Shown in pieces: positions 15,151 through 22,504 of a stretch of DNA of 33,448 nt. The notes under the pieces were generated by a model that ran no database searches, was not told the origin of the DNA, and saw only the letters and a program-made list of their open reading frames with translations. Numbering within the stretch: the stretch's first letter is position 1; each line of letters starts with the position of its first letter. The translations under genes and the position numbers were made by a program. Source of the stretch: Streptomyces sp. MBT53 (GTDB lineage: Bacteria > Actinomycetota > Actinomycetes > Streptomycetales > Streptomycetaceae); NCBI RefSeq assembly GCF_016654115.1, contig NZ_JAEQAZ010000017.1, positions 81,324 to 114,771 on the forward strand, read 5' to 3'.

Positions 15151-16453
15151 CATCGACGCGCGGGCCCTGGACGAGGTCGTCACCTTCACCTCGGACCTCA
15201 TCCGCATCGACACGACCAACCGGGGCGGCGGCGACTGCCGGGAGCGCCCCGCCGCCGAGTACGCCGCCGAACGACTGGCCGGCGCGGGCCTCGAACCCAT
15301 CCTCTTGGAACGCTCCAAGGGCCGCACCAACGTCGTCGCCCGCATCGAGGGCACCGACCCCTCGGCGGACGCGCTGCTCGTCCACGGTCACCTCGACGTC
15401 GTACCGGCGCAGGCCGAGGACTGGACCGTGCACCCCTTCTCCGGCGAGATCCGCGACGGCGTCGTGTGGGGGCGCGGCGCGGTCGACATGAAGAACATGG
15501 ACGCGATGATCCTCGCCGTCGTCCGCGCCTGGGCCAGAACGGGCGTACGACCGCGCCGCGACCTCGTCATCGCGTTCACCGCCGACGAGGAGGCCAGCGC
15601 CGAGGACGGCTCCGGCTTCCTCGCCGACCGGCACCCCGGGCTCTTCGAGGGCTGCACCGAAGGCATCAGCGAATCAGGGGCGTTCACCTTCCACGACGGC
15701 GGCGGCCGGGAGATCTACCCCATCGCCGCCGGCGAACGCGGCACCGCCTGGCTCAAGTTGACCGCGCACGGCCGGGCCGGCCACGGCTCCAAGGTCAACC
15801 ACCAGAACGCGGTGACCCGTCTCGCCGCCGCGATCACCCGCATCGGCGAACACGCATGGCCGCTACGGCTCACCCCGACCGTCCGCGCGGCCCTCACCGA
15901 ACTCGCCGCCCTGTACGGCATCGACCCCGATCTCGACGACGTGGACGGCCTCCTGGCCAAGCTCGGACCCGCGGCGAAACTCGTCGAGCCCGTCGTCCGC
16001 AACAGCGCCAACCCGACCATGCTGAACGCCGGTTACAAGGTCAACGTGATCCCGGGCGAGGCCGTGGCCCACGTCGACGGACGGTATCTGCCGGGCGGCG
16101 AGGACGAGTTCCGCACCACCCTGGACCGCCTCACCGGACCCGACGTCGACTGGGAGTTCCACCACCGAGAGGTCGCCCTCCAGGCCCCGGTCGACTCCCC
16201 GACGTACGCCCGAATGCGGGCCGCCGTCGAGGAGTTCGCGCCCGAGGGACATGTGGTGCCGTACTGCATGTCCGGCGGCACCGACGCCAAACAGTTCTCC
16301 CGCCTCGGCATCACCGGCTACGGCTTCGCACCGCTGAAGCTCCCCGAGGGCTTCGACTACCAGGCGCTGTTCCACGGAGTCGACGAACGGGTTCCCGTCG
16401 AAGCACTCCACTTCGGCGTCCGTGTTCTGGACCGCTTTCTGAGGTCGGCCTAG
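15143..16453 (+). CDS. M20 family metallopeptidase
   Basis: A 436-residue M20/ArgE/DapE/carboxypeptidase-type hydrolase. The cocatalytic zinc site is seen as LLVHGHLDVVPA (His83, Asp85), WGRGAVDMKNMD (bridging Asp115) and FTADEEA (general base Glu149, ligand Glu150). GHGSKVNHQNA begins the dimerisation/lid domain, and FHGVDERV gives the last His ligand. It cleaves amide bonds of small peptides or N-acyl amino acids. The frame is open far upstream, but the ATG at 15143 has GGAGGAG and overlaps the M55 stop by 8 bases, indicating translational coupling. The TAG stop is followed 15 bases later by the S9 peptidase start. Confidence 0.93.
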   Translation: MADIDARALDEVVTFTSDLIRIDTTNRGGGDCRERPAAEYAAERLAGAGLEPILLERSKGRTNVVARIEGTDPSADALLVHGHLDVVPAQAEDWTVHPFSGEIRDGVVWGRGAVDMKNMDAMILAVVRAWARTGVRPRRDLVIAFTADEEASAEDGSGFLADRHPGLFEGCTEGISESGAFTFHDGGGREIYPIAAGERGTAWLKLTAHGRAGHGSKVNHQNAVTRLAAAITRIGEHAWPLRLTPTVRAALTELAALYGIDPDLDDVDGLLAKLGPAAKLVEPVVRNSANPTMLNAGYKVNVIPGEAVAHVDGRYLPGGEDEFRTTLDRLTGPDVDWEFHHREVALQAPVDSPTYARMRAAVEEFAPEGHVVPYCMSGGTDAKQFSRLGITGYGFAPLKLPEGFDYQALFHGVDERVPVEALHFGVRVLDRFLRSA

Positions 16454-16468
16454 CAAGTGGGGGACAAC

Positions 16469-18421
16469 ATGCGGACGTTGGCGTACGGCTCGTGGCCCTC
16501 GCCCATCGACGCGGCGCTCGCCGCCGCCCACGACGGACATCCCGAGTGGGTCGGGTTCGTCGGCGACGAGGTCTGGTGGACCGAACCACGGCCCACCGAG
16601 GCAGGCCGTCGCACCCTGGTGCGGCGGCGCGCGGACGGCTCCCAGGAGTCGGTGCTGCCCGCGCCCTGGAACGTCCGCAGCCGCGTCATGGAGTACGGCG
16701 GACAGCCCTGGGCTGGAACGGTCCACAACGGTCAACCTCTCGTGGTGTTCGTCAACTTCACCGACCAGCGCCTCTACCGCTACGAGCCGGGGAGCGTACC
16801 GGAGCCTCTGACGCCGGTCTCTCCCGTGGGCGGTGGACTCCGCTGGGCGGAGCCGCGGGTGCGCCCGGACCTGGGTGAAGTGTGGTGCGTTCTTGAGGAG
16901 TTCACCGGCGAGGGGCCCGGTGATGTGCGGCGCGTCCTGGCCGCCGTACCGTTGGACCGGTCCGCCGCCGAGGACCGGCATGCCGTACGCGAACTCACCG
17001 ACGACCGGCACCGGTTCGTGTCCGGGCCGTGCGTCTCGCCCGACGGACGGAAGGCAGCCTGGCTCGCCTGGGACCATCCGCGTATGCCGTGGGACGGCAC
17101 GGAGCTGCTGCTCGCCGAGGTGGCGGACGACGGCACGTTCGGTGAGCCGCGAGTGGTGGCCGGTGGGCCCGAGGAGTCGGTCGCGCAGGTCGACTGGGGG
17201 TTCGACGGCTCGCTGTTGTACGCGAGCGACCGCACCGGCTGGTGGAACCTGTACCGCGACCACGAGCCGGTGTGCCCGCGCGAGGAGGAGTTCGGCGGGC
17301 CGTTGTGGAAGCTCGGCCAGCGCTGGTTCGCACCGCTGGAGAGCGGCCTGATCGCCGTCGTGCACGGCCGGGGCGCCGCCCTGCTCGGCGTCCTTGACCC
17401 GGAGACCGGCGAGGTCGTCGACGCGGCCGGTCCCTGGACCGAGTTCACGTCCACGCTCGCGGTGCACGGCGACCGGATCGTCGGCGTCGGCGCAAGCCCG
17501 CGCAGCGCCCACGAGGTCGTCGAACTCGACACCCGCATCGGCAGAGCACGGGTCATCGGCGCTCCCCACGACGACCCGGTGGACCCCGCGCACTATCCCG
17601 AACCCCAGATCCGCACCTTCACCGGCCCCGCCGGACGCGACATCCACGCCCACATCTACCCGCCGCACAGTCCGAGTTGGACCGCTCCAGGCAATGAACT
17701 ACCTCCGTACGTCATCTGGGCGCACGGCGGACCCACCAGCCGGGCGCCGCTCGTCCTCGACCTGGAGATCGCCTACTTCACCTCCCGGGGCATCGGCGTC
17801 GCCGAGGTCAACTACGGCGGCTCCACCGGGCACGGCCGGGAGTACCGCAACCGGCTGCGCGAACAGTGGGGCGTCGTCGATGTGGAGGACTGCGCCGCCG
17901 TAGCCCTCGCCCTGGCCGACGAAGGCACCGCAGACCGGGCCCGGCTCGCCGTCCGGGGCGGCAGCGCGGGCGGCTGGACCAGCGCCGCGTCCCTGGTGAC
18001 GACCGACGTCTACGCCTGCGGCACCATCATCTATCCGGTCCTCGACCTGGCCAACTGGGCCTCGGGGGAGACCCACGACTTCGAGTCCCGGTACCTGGAG
18101 ACCCTGGTCGGACCCCTCGCCGACGTGCCCGCCCGCTACACCGAGCGCTCACCCGTCGAGCACGCCGACCGCATCACCGCACCCTTCCTGCTGCTGCAGG
18201 GCCTGGCCGACGTGATCTGCCCGCCCGTCCAGTGCGAACGCCTCCTGGAACGGATGCGCGGACGCCAAGTACCGCACGCCTACCTCGCGTTCGAGGGCGA
18301 GGGCCACGGATTCCGCCGCGCCGACACCATGATCCGCGCCCTGGAGGCCGAACTCTCCCTGTACGCACAGGTCTTCGGCATCGAACCGCCCGGCATCCCC
18401 ACCCTGGAGCTCAGCAAGTGA
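16469..18421 (+). CDS. S9 family peptidase (prolyl oligopeptidase type)
   Basis: A 650-residue serine peptidase with an N-terminal beta-propeller of about 370 residues and a C-terminal alpha/beta hydrolase domain. The catalytic triad is predicted as Ser499 (RGGSAGGW), Asp581 (GLADVI) and His613 (GEGHGF). YVIWAHGGPTSR is the usual oxyanion strand. The family includes acylaminoacyl peptidases and dipeptidyl aminopeptidases that act on short peptides in the cytoplasm. No signal peptide is seen. An in-frame GTG lies at 16457, but the GTGGGGGA there serves better as ribosome site for the ATG at 16469. The stop overlaps the start of the LD-carboxypeptidase gene (GTGA), so the operon continues. Confidence 0.92.
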   Translation: MRTLAYGSWPSPIDAALAAAHDGHPEWVGFVGDEVWWTEPRPTEAGRRTLVRRRADGSQESVLPAPWNVRSRVMEYGGQPWAGTVHNGQPLVVFVNFTDQRLYRYEPGSVPEPLTPVSPVGGGLRWAEPRVRPDLGEVWCVLEEFTGEGPGDVRRVLAAVPLDRSAAEDRHAVRELTDDRHRFVSGPCVSPDGRKAAWLAWDHPRMPWDGTELLLAEVADDGTFGEPRVVAGGPEESVAQVDWGFDGSLLYASDRTGWWNLYRDHEPVCPREEEFGGPLWKLGQRWFAPLESGLIAVVHGRGAALLGVLDPETGEVVDAAGPWTEFTSTLAVHGDRIVGVGASPRSAHEVVELDTRIGRARVIGAPHDDPVDPAHYPEPQIRTFTGPAGRDIHAHIYPPHSPSWTAPGNELPPYVIWAHGGPTSRAPLVLDLEIAYFTSRGIGVAEVNYGGSTGHGREYRNRLREQWGVVDVEDCAAVALALADEGTADRARLAVRGGSAGGWTSAASLVTTDVYACGTIIYPVLDLANWASGETHDFESRYLETLVGPLADVPARYTERSPVEHADRITAPFLLLQGLADVICPPVQCERLLERMRGRQVPHAYLAFEGEGHGFRRADTMIRALEAELSLYAQVFGIEPPGIPTLELSK

Positions 18422-19347
18422 CCGCACTCGTCCGCCCTTACCGACTCGCCCCCGGCGCCCGCGTGGCCGTCGTCGCGCCCAGCGGGCCGGTGTCCGAGGA
18501 ACGGCTGGAGGCGGGCCTGGACATCCTGCGCGGCTGGGACCTCGACCCCGTCGTCGCACCCCATGTCCTCGACCGGCACGGCGAGTTGGGCTATCTGGCC
18601 GGTACGGACGCGGACCGCGCGGCCGATCTGCAGAACGCCTGGTGCGATCCGTCCGTGGCCGCCGTCCTGTGCGCCCGCGGCGGCTACGGCGTACAGCGCA
18701 TCGTCGACCTCCTCGACTGGGACGCGATGCGCGCCGCGGGACCGAAGGTGTTCGTCGGCTTCAGCGACCCCACCGTGCTGCATCAGGCGTTCGCCACCCG
18801 GCTCGGCCTGGTCACCCTGTACGGGCCCGCAGCGGCCGGCGCCGACTTCGTCAAGAACACCCGTACGCAGGAGCACTTGAGGGCGACCCTGTTCCACCCG
18901 GAGTCCGTGCGGACCCTCCGGGCCGCCGCGGGCGGCGGTGCGCTGGTGCCCGGGCGGGCCCGGGGCGTCACCCTCGGCGGCTGCCTGGCCCTGCTCGCCG
19001 CCGACCTCGGCACCCCGCACGCACCGGCGAGCGCGCGCGGCGGACTGCTGGTCATCGAGGACGTCGGCGAACAGGCGTACCGCATCGACCGGATGCTCAC
19101 CCAACTCCTGCGCAGCGGCTGGCTGGACGGGGTCGCGGGCATCGCCCTCGGCTCCTGGTCCGGCTGCGGACCCTACGAGAAGCTGCGCCCGGTGTTCGTC
19201 GACCGGCTGGGCGGGCTCGGGGTGCCCGTCGTCGAGGAGTTGGGGTTCGGGCACTGCGAGGGGGCGCTCACGATACCGCTCGGAGTGGCGGCCGAACTGG
19301 ACGCGGACGCGGGCACGTTGACGCTGGACGAGCCCGCGCTGCGGTAG
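18418..19347 (+). CDS. S66 family LD-carboxypeptidase
   Basis: A 309-residue member of family S66, which includes murein tetrapeptide LD-carboxypeptidase (LdcA) and the microcin immunity protein MccF. Motifs are VAPSGPVSEERL at the N terminus, CARGGYGVQRIVDLLD, the nucleophile Ser116 in FVGFSDPT, the VIEDVGEQAYRIDRML segment carrying the catalytic Glu, and His279 in GFGHCEGALTIPLG. It removes a C-terminal D-amino acid next to an L-configured centre, as in peptidoglycan tetrapeptides. The GTG start overlaps the S9 stop by 4 bases, with GGAG 8 bases upstream. It is cytoplasmic by sequence. Together with the M55 D-aminopeptidase it strongly suggests use of D-amino-acid peptides. An MccF-like detoxifying role is the main alternative. 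Confidence 0.92.
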   Translation: MTALVRPYRLAPGARVAVVAPSGPVSEERLEAGLDILRGWDLDPVVAPHVLDRHGELGYLAGTDADRAADLQNAWCDPSVAAVLCARGGYGVQRIVDLLDWDAMRAAGPKVFVGFSDPTVLHQAFATRLGLVTLYGPAAAGADFVKNTRTQEHLRATLFHPESVRTLRAAAGGGALVPGRARGVTLGGCLALLAADLGTPHAPASARGGLLVIEDVGEQAYRIDRMLTQLLRSGWLDGVAGIALGSWSGCGPYEKLRPVFVDRLGGLGVPVVEELGFGHCEGALTIPLGVAAELDADAGTLTLDEPALR

Positions 19348-19426
19348 CCGCCCACCCGCCTGTCGTATCGCTGCCCGCAAACTCCCTTTGTTCTCCGCCG
19401 GGTTGTCCTCACTGTGGAGGTCCCCT

Positions 19427-21184
19427 TTGTCCCGTCGTGTGCTCGGACTCCGCACCGCACTTGCTCTCGCGCTCACCCTCACCGCCCCGTTCGCCCTCGC
19501 CGGCCGTGCCGCCGCCACGGACCAGTACACCGTCACCGCACTGAAGTTCACCGTCCGTGCGGGCGGCCGGGACTGCGCGGTCGACGCCGACCTCTACCGG
19601 CCAGCGGGCGTGGACCGCGCCCATCCCGCGCCCGCCGTACTGGCGACCAACGGCTTCGGCGGCAGCAAGTCCGACGGGTCCACGGACGCCATCGGCAAGA
19701 CCTTCGCGCGGCGCGGTTATGTCGGACTCGTCTACTCCGGGCTCGGGTTCGGCAAGTCGGGGTGCCTCATCTCGCTCGACGACCCGGACATCGACGCGGC
19801 GGCCGCGTCGGGACTGGTCGACTTCCTCGCGGGCACACGTGCCGCGGACGACGGGACCAGGGCGGACTTCGTGACACTCGACGCGAAGGGGGACCCCCGG
19901 GTCGGGATGATCGGCGGATCGTACGGCGGCGCCGTCCAGTTGGCGACGGCCGCCGTGGACCACCGGGTGGACGCCCTGGTCCCCATGGTCACCTGGCACG
20001 ACCTGGCTTACTCCCTCGACCCCAACAACGGTGGGAGCGTGCCCGGAGTCTTCAAGTGGCAGTGGACCAACGGCTTCTACCTCATGGGCGAGACCCAGCC
20101 CCTGACCGTGCCGGGCCTCGACCCGACCCGGATCAACTCCCTCGCCTGCGTGCACTTCGTCAGCAAGGCCTGCGCCCTGATCCGCAGGCTGAACTCCGGG
20201 AGCTATCCGGCGAAACCGACGGCGGATGTGCTCGGCTACGCCCACAGCGTCTCACCGGTGTCGTATCTCAACCGGGTCGAGGCGCCGACACTCCTCGTCC
20301 AGGGGCAGGCCGACAGCCTGTTCAACCTCAACGAGGCGACGGCGACGTACAAGACGCTGAAGGCGCAGGGGACCACGACGAAGATGATCTGGCAGTCCTG
20401 GGGACACAGCGGTGGGTCGACCGCCGGTGAACTCGACCTGAGCCAGGGCAAGTTGGAGTCGAGCTATGTCGGGCGGCGGATCGCGGCCTGGTTCGACCGC
20501 TATCTGCGCGGGCGGACGAACGTGGACACCGGACCGGCCTTCGCCTACTACCGCGACTGGCTCACGAACCCGGCCCGCACCTACGCCATGGCGAGCCAAC
20601 TCCCCGTACTGGACGAGAAGTTGTATCTCTCCGGCGACGGCAAGCTGGTGGACGACCGGGCGAAGGTGGCGCGCGGCAGCCGCGAGTACACCAACGGGCC
20701 TGTCCCCACGAGCCATTCGGAGAACTCGCTGAGCGCCATGACCGGCCTGCCGGACCCGGCGCCGTACGACACCCGTGGCACCTACCTCGGTTGGACCGGT
20801 CCACCCCTGAACCGTACGACGGACGTGGTGGGCGCCCCGAGGGCGACCCTCAAGGTCGTCTCCTCGGCCGCGCGGCGCGTCCAGAACTCCGGCGACGCCG
20901 CCGACAAGCTCGTCCTCTTCGCCAAGCTCTACGATCTCGCGCCCGACGGCACCGCGACCCTGGTCCACCGGCTGGTCGCCCCGGTCCGGATCCCGGACGT
21001 CACGAAGAGCTTCACGGTCACCCTGCCGGGGATCGTGCACCGGTTCGCGAAGGGGCACCGGCTGCGGTTCGTGATCGCGGCGAGCGACGACGCGTACACC
21101 GGGAACCGGGGGATCAAACCGGTCACGGTGGTCAGCTCGCCGCGGGACACGGGGGTGCTGGAGCTGCCGGTCGTCGCGGACTGA
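19427..21184 (+). CDS. Secreted CocE/NonD-type alpha/beta hydrolase (Xaa-Pro peptidase-like)
   Basis: A 585-residue exported hydrolase of the X-Pro dipeptidyl-peptidase S15/CocE group. A signal peptide is clear: RR, then LGLRTALALALTLTAPFALA, with likely cleavage after GRAAA near residue 30. The triad is predicted as Ser165 (GGSYGG), Asp296 (GQADS) and His327 (WGHSGG). The last 150 residues form the jelly-roll PepX_C domain (FTVTLPGIVHRFAKGHRL). The frame is open from 19388, but GGAGG at 19416-19420 stands 6 bases before the TTG at 19427, giving a signal peptide of normal length; no in-frame ATG is available there. The activity could be peptidase or esterase. It follows the peptidase operon by 80 bases and may share its transcript, acting outside the cell to supply peptides. 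Confidence 0.87.
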   Translation: MSRRVLGLRTALALALTLTAPFALAGRAAATDQYTVTALKFTVRAGGRDCAVDADLYRPAGVDRAHPAPAVLATNGFGGSKSDGSTDAIGKTFARRGYVGLVYSGLGFGKSGCLISLDDPDIDAAAASGLVDFLAGTRAADDGTRADFVTLDAKGDPRVGMIGGSYGGAVQLATAAVDHRVDALVPMVTWHDLAYSLDPNNGGSVPGVFKWQWTNGFYLMGETQPLTVPGLDPTRINSLACVHFVSKACALIRRLNSGSYPAKPTADVLGYAHSVSPVSYLNRVEAPTLLVQGQADSLFNLNEATATYKTLKAQGTTTKMIWQSWGHSGGSTAGELDLSQGKLESSYVGRRIAAWFDRYLRGRTNVDTGPAFAYYRDWLTNPARTYAMASQLPVLDEKLYLSGDGKLVDDRAKVARGSREYTNGPVPTSHSENSLSAMTGLPDPAPYDTRGTYLGWTGPPLNRTTDVVGAPRATLKVVSSAARRVQNSGDAADKLVLFAKLYDLAPDGTATLVHRLVAPVRIPDVTKSFTVTLPGIVHRFAKGHRLRFVIAASDDAYTGNRGIKPVTVVSSPRDTGVLELPVVAD

Positions 21185-21227
21185 GTCTCACCGTGCGTGA
21201 TGGCCGATTCGGGCTCACCCTGGAGAC

Positions 21228-21476
21228 ATGAGCCCGAAGACCACCGAGAGCGGCACCGGCACCGGCCATCGGGAACGGCTGCTGACGCCCGCCCGGATCA
21301 CTGTTCTGCTGCTCGCCGTCCTGGCCCTGATCTTCATCTTCGAGAACACCCACGACACGAAGATCCGCCTGCTGATCCCCGAGGTCACCATGCCGCTGTG
21401 GATGGCACTGCTGGCCACGGCGATCATCGGCGCCCTCTGCGGTGCCTATTTCATGCGCCGGCGCCGCCGACCCTGA
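21228..21476 (+). CDS. LapA family (DUF1049-like) membrane protein
   Basis: An 82-residue protein with two transmembrane helices, about residues 24-40 (ITVLLLAVLALIFIFEN) and 55-75 (LWMALLATAIIGALCGAYFM), ending in a strongly basic tail MRRRRRRP. The FIFENTHDTKIRLLIPEV loop between the helices is the signature of LapA/DUF1049 proteins, small inner-membrane proteins of poorly known role. GGAG lies 5 bases before the ATG at 21228. The next gene follows after 13 bases. Confidence 0.85.
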   Translation: MSPKTTESGTGTGHRERLLTPARITVLLLAVLALIFIFENTHDTKIRLLIPEVTMPLWMALLATAIIGALCGAYFMRRRRRP

Positions 21477-21477
21477 C

Positions 21478-21483
21478 TAGGGT
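21478..21483 (+). promoter_or_regulatory. Predicted -10 box, GNAT gene
   Basis: TAGGGT ends 6 bases before the ATG at 21490, a spacing expected for a leaderless transcript. GACGGG in between could also serve as a weak ribosome site if the gene is read from the lapA-like transcript. Confidence 0.35.
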
Positions 21484-21489
21484 GACGGG

Positions 21490-22041
21490 ATGCCGCATGC
21501 CACTTCCCGTTATCTCGCCCAGGGCCCCCGCGTGGGGATACGTCACTTCACCTACGAGGACGGCGCCGAGTTCACCGCGCGGGCCCGGGAGAGCAAGGAT
21601 CTGCACCAGCCGTGGCTGTTCCCGCCGGCGAGCGGGGACGCGTACACCGCCTACGCGGGACGGCTGATCCAGGATCCGACCAAGGCCGGGTTCCTGGTGT
21701 GCGAGCTGGACGGCGGGGGCATCGCCGGGTTCATCAACATCAACAACATCGTGCAGGGCGGCTTCCAGTGCGGTGCGCTGGGATACGGCGCCTTCGCGCA
21801 CGCGGCCGGGCGCGGGCTGATGCGCGAGGGGATGAACCTCGTGGTGGACCACGCCTTCGGGCCGATGCGGCTGCACCGGCTCGAAATCAATGTGCAGCCC
21901 GGCAACGCCGGGTCGATCGGGCTCGCCCGCAGCTGCGGATTCCGGCTCGAAGGCCTCTCGCCGAAGATGATCTACATCGACGGCGCCTGGCGCGACCACG
22001 AGCGCTGGGCGATCACCGCCGAGATGCGGACTTCCGGTTGA
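21490..22041 (+). CDS. GNAT family N-acetyltransferase (RimJ/RimL type)
   Basis: A 183-residue acetyltransferase. The N-terminal RYLAQGPRVGIRHFTYEDGA, the central GFININNIVQGGFQCGALGYG strands and the C-terminal RLEINVQPGNAGSIGLARSC (acetyl-CoA and substrate end) followed by GFRLEG are characteristic of RimJ/RimL ribosomal-protein N-acetyltransferase relatives. The usual acetyl-CoA loop (Q/R-x-x-G-x-G/A) is poorly kept (AAGRGLMREG). The acceptor is unknown. Its last 29 bases overlap the end of the convergent gene at 22013-22360, so the two mRNAs are complementary there. Confidence 0.88.
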   Translation: MPHATSRYLAQGPRVGIRHFTYEDGAEFTARARESKDLHQPWLFPPASGDAYTAYAGRLIQDPTKAGFLVCELDGGGIAGFININNIVQGGFQCGALGYGAFAHAAGRGLMREGMNLVVDHAFGPMRLHRLEINVQPGNAGSIGLARSCGFRLEGLSPKMIYIDGAWRDHERWAITAEMRTSG

Positions 22042-22360
22042 CCTTCATCGTGTCCAGGTCCGTGACCGTCGACCTCAGATCCCGGAAGCCGTAGCCGAGG
22101 CCCTTCAGCGCGGTCTCGGCGCGGTCCTCCGCGAGCGCCGCCGCCATCTCCACGCCGTCCGCCGCGTCCGACACCACCACATACCGCCACGAGAAGTGCT
22201 TGAGCGGCGACGGTTCGTAACTGAGCGAGCCCTCCTCGGTGAACCGCATGCTCAGCATCCCGTGCTCCGACGCCTCGCCCAGCAGCCGCTGCCGCGCCTC
22301 GTCCGTCAGCCCGTCCCAGGTGCCCCGGACGATCACCCGGTACGTGTGCTGCTCGCTCAT
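22013..22360 (-). CDS. DUF6204-like protein
   Basis: A 115-residue cytoplasmic protein. The opening YRVIVRGTWDGLTDEARQRL, then FTEEGSLSYEPS and FSWRYVVVSD, resemble the DUF6204 family found in Streptomyces; that assignment is from memory of the family pattern. No enzymatic motif is seen. An in-frame GTG at 22372 is not used because GAGGA touches it directly, while the ATG at 22360 has it at 11-base spacing. The gene is convergent with the acetyltransferase and overlaps it by 29 bases. It is divergent from the DUF5107 gene. Confidence 0.72.
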   Translation of the reverse strand: MSEQHTYRVIVRGTWDGLTDEARQRLLGEASEHGMLSMRFTEEGSLSYEPSPLKHFSWRYVVVSDAADGVEMAAALAEDRAETALKGLGYGFRDLRSTVTDLDTMKVNRKSASRR

Positions 22361-22504
22361 CCGCCGTTCCACTCCTCGCTCCGTGCCGTCGATCGCCCGA
22401 CTCTACGTCGACCCGGACGCACCGCACGCGGAATTTCCGGCGCCCCGCCTTTGCGGAATCCTGACCGGCGGCGCCCCTGGCCACCGCACCCGTTGCCGGG
22501 TTCC

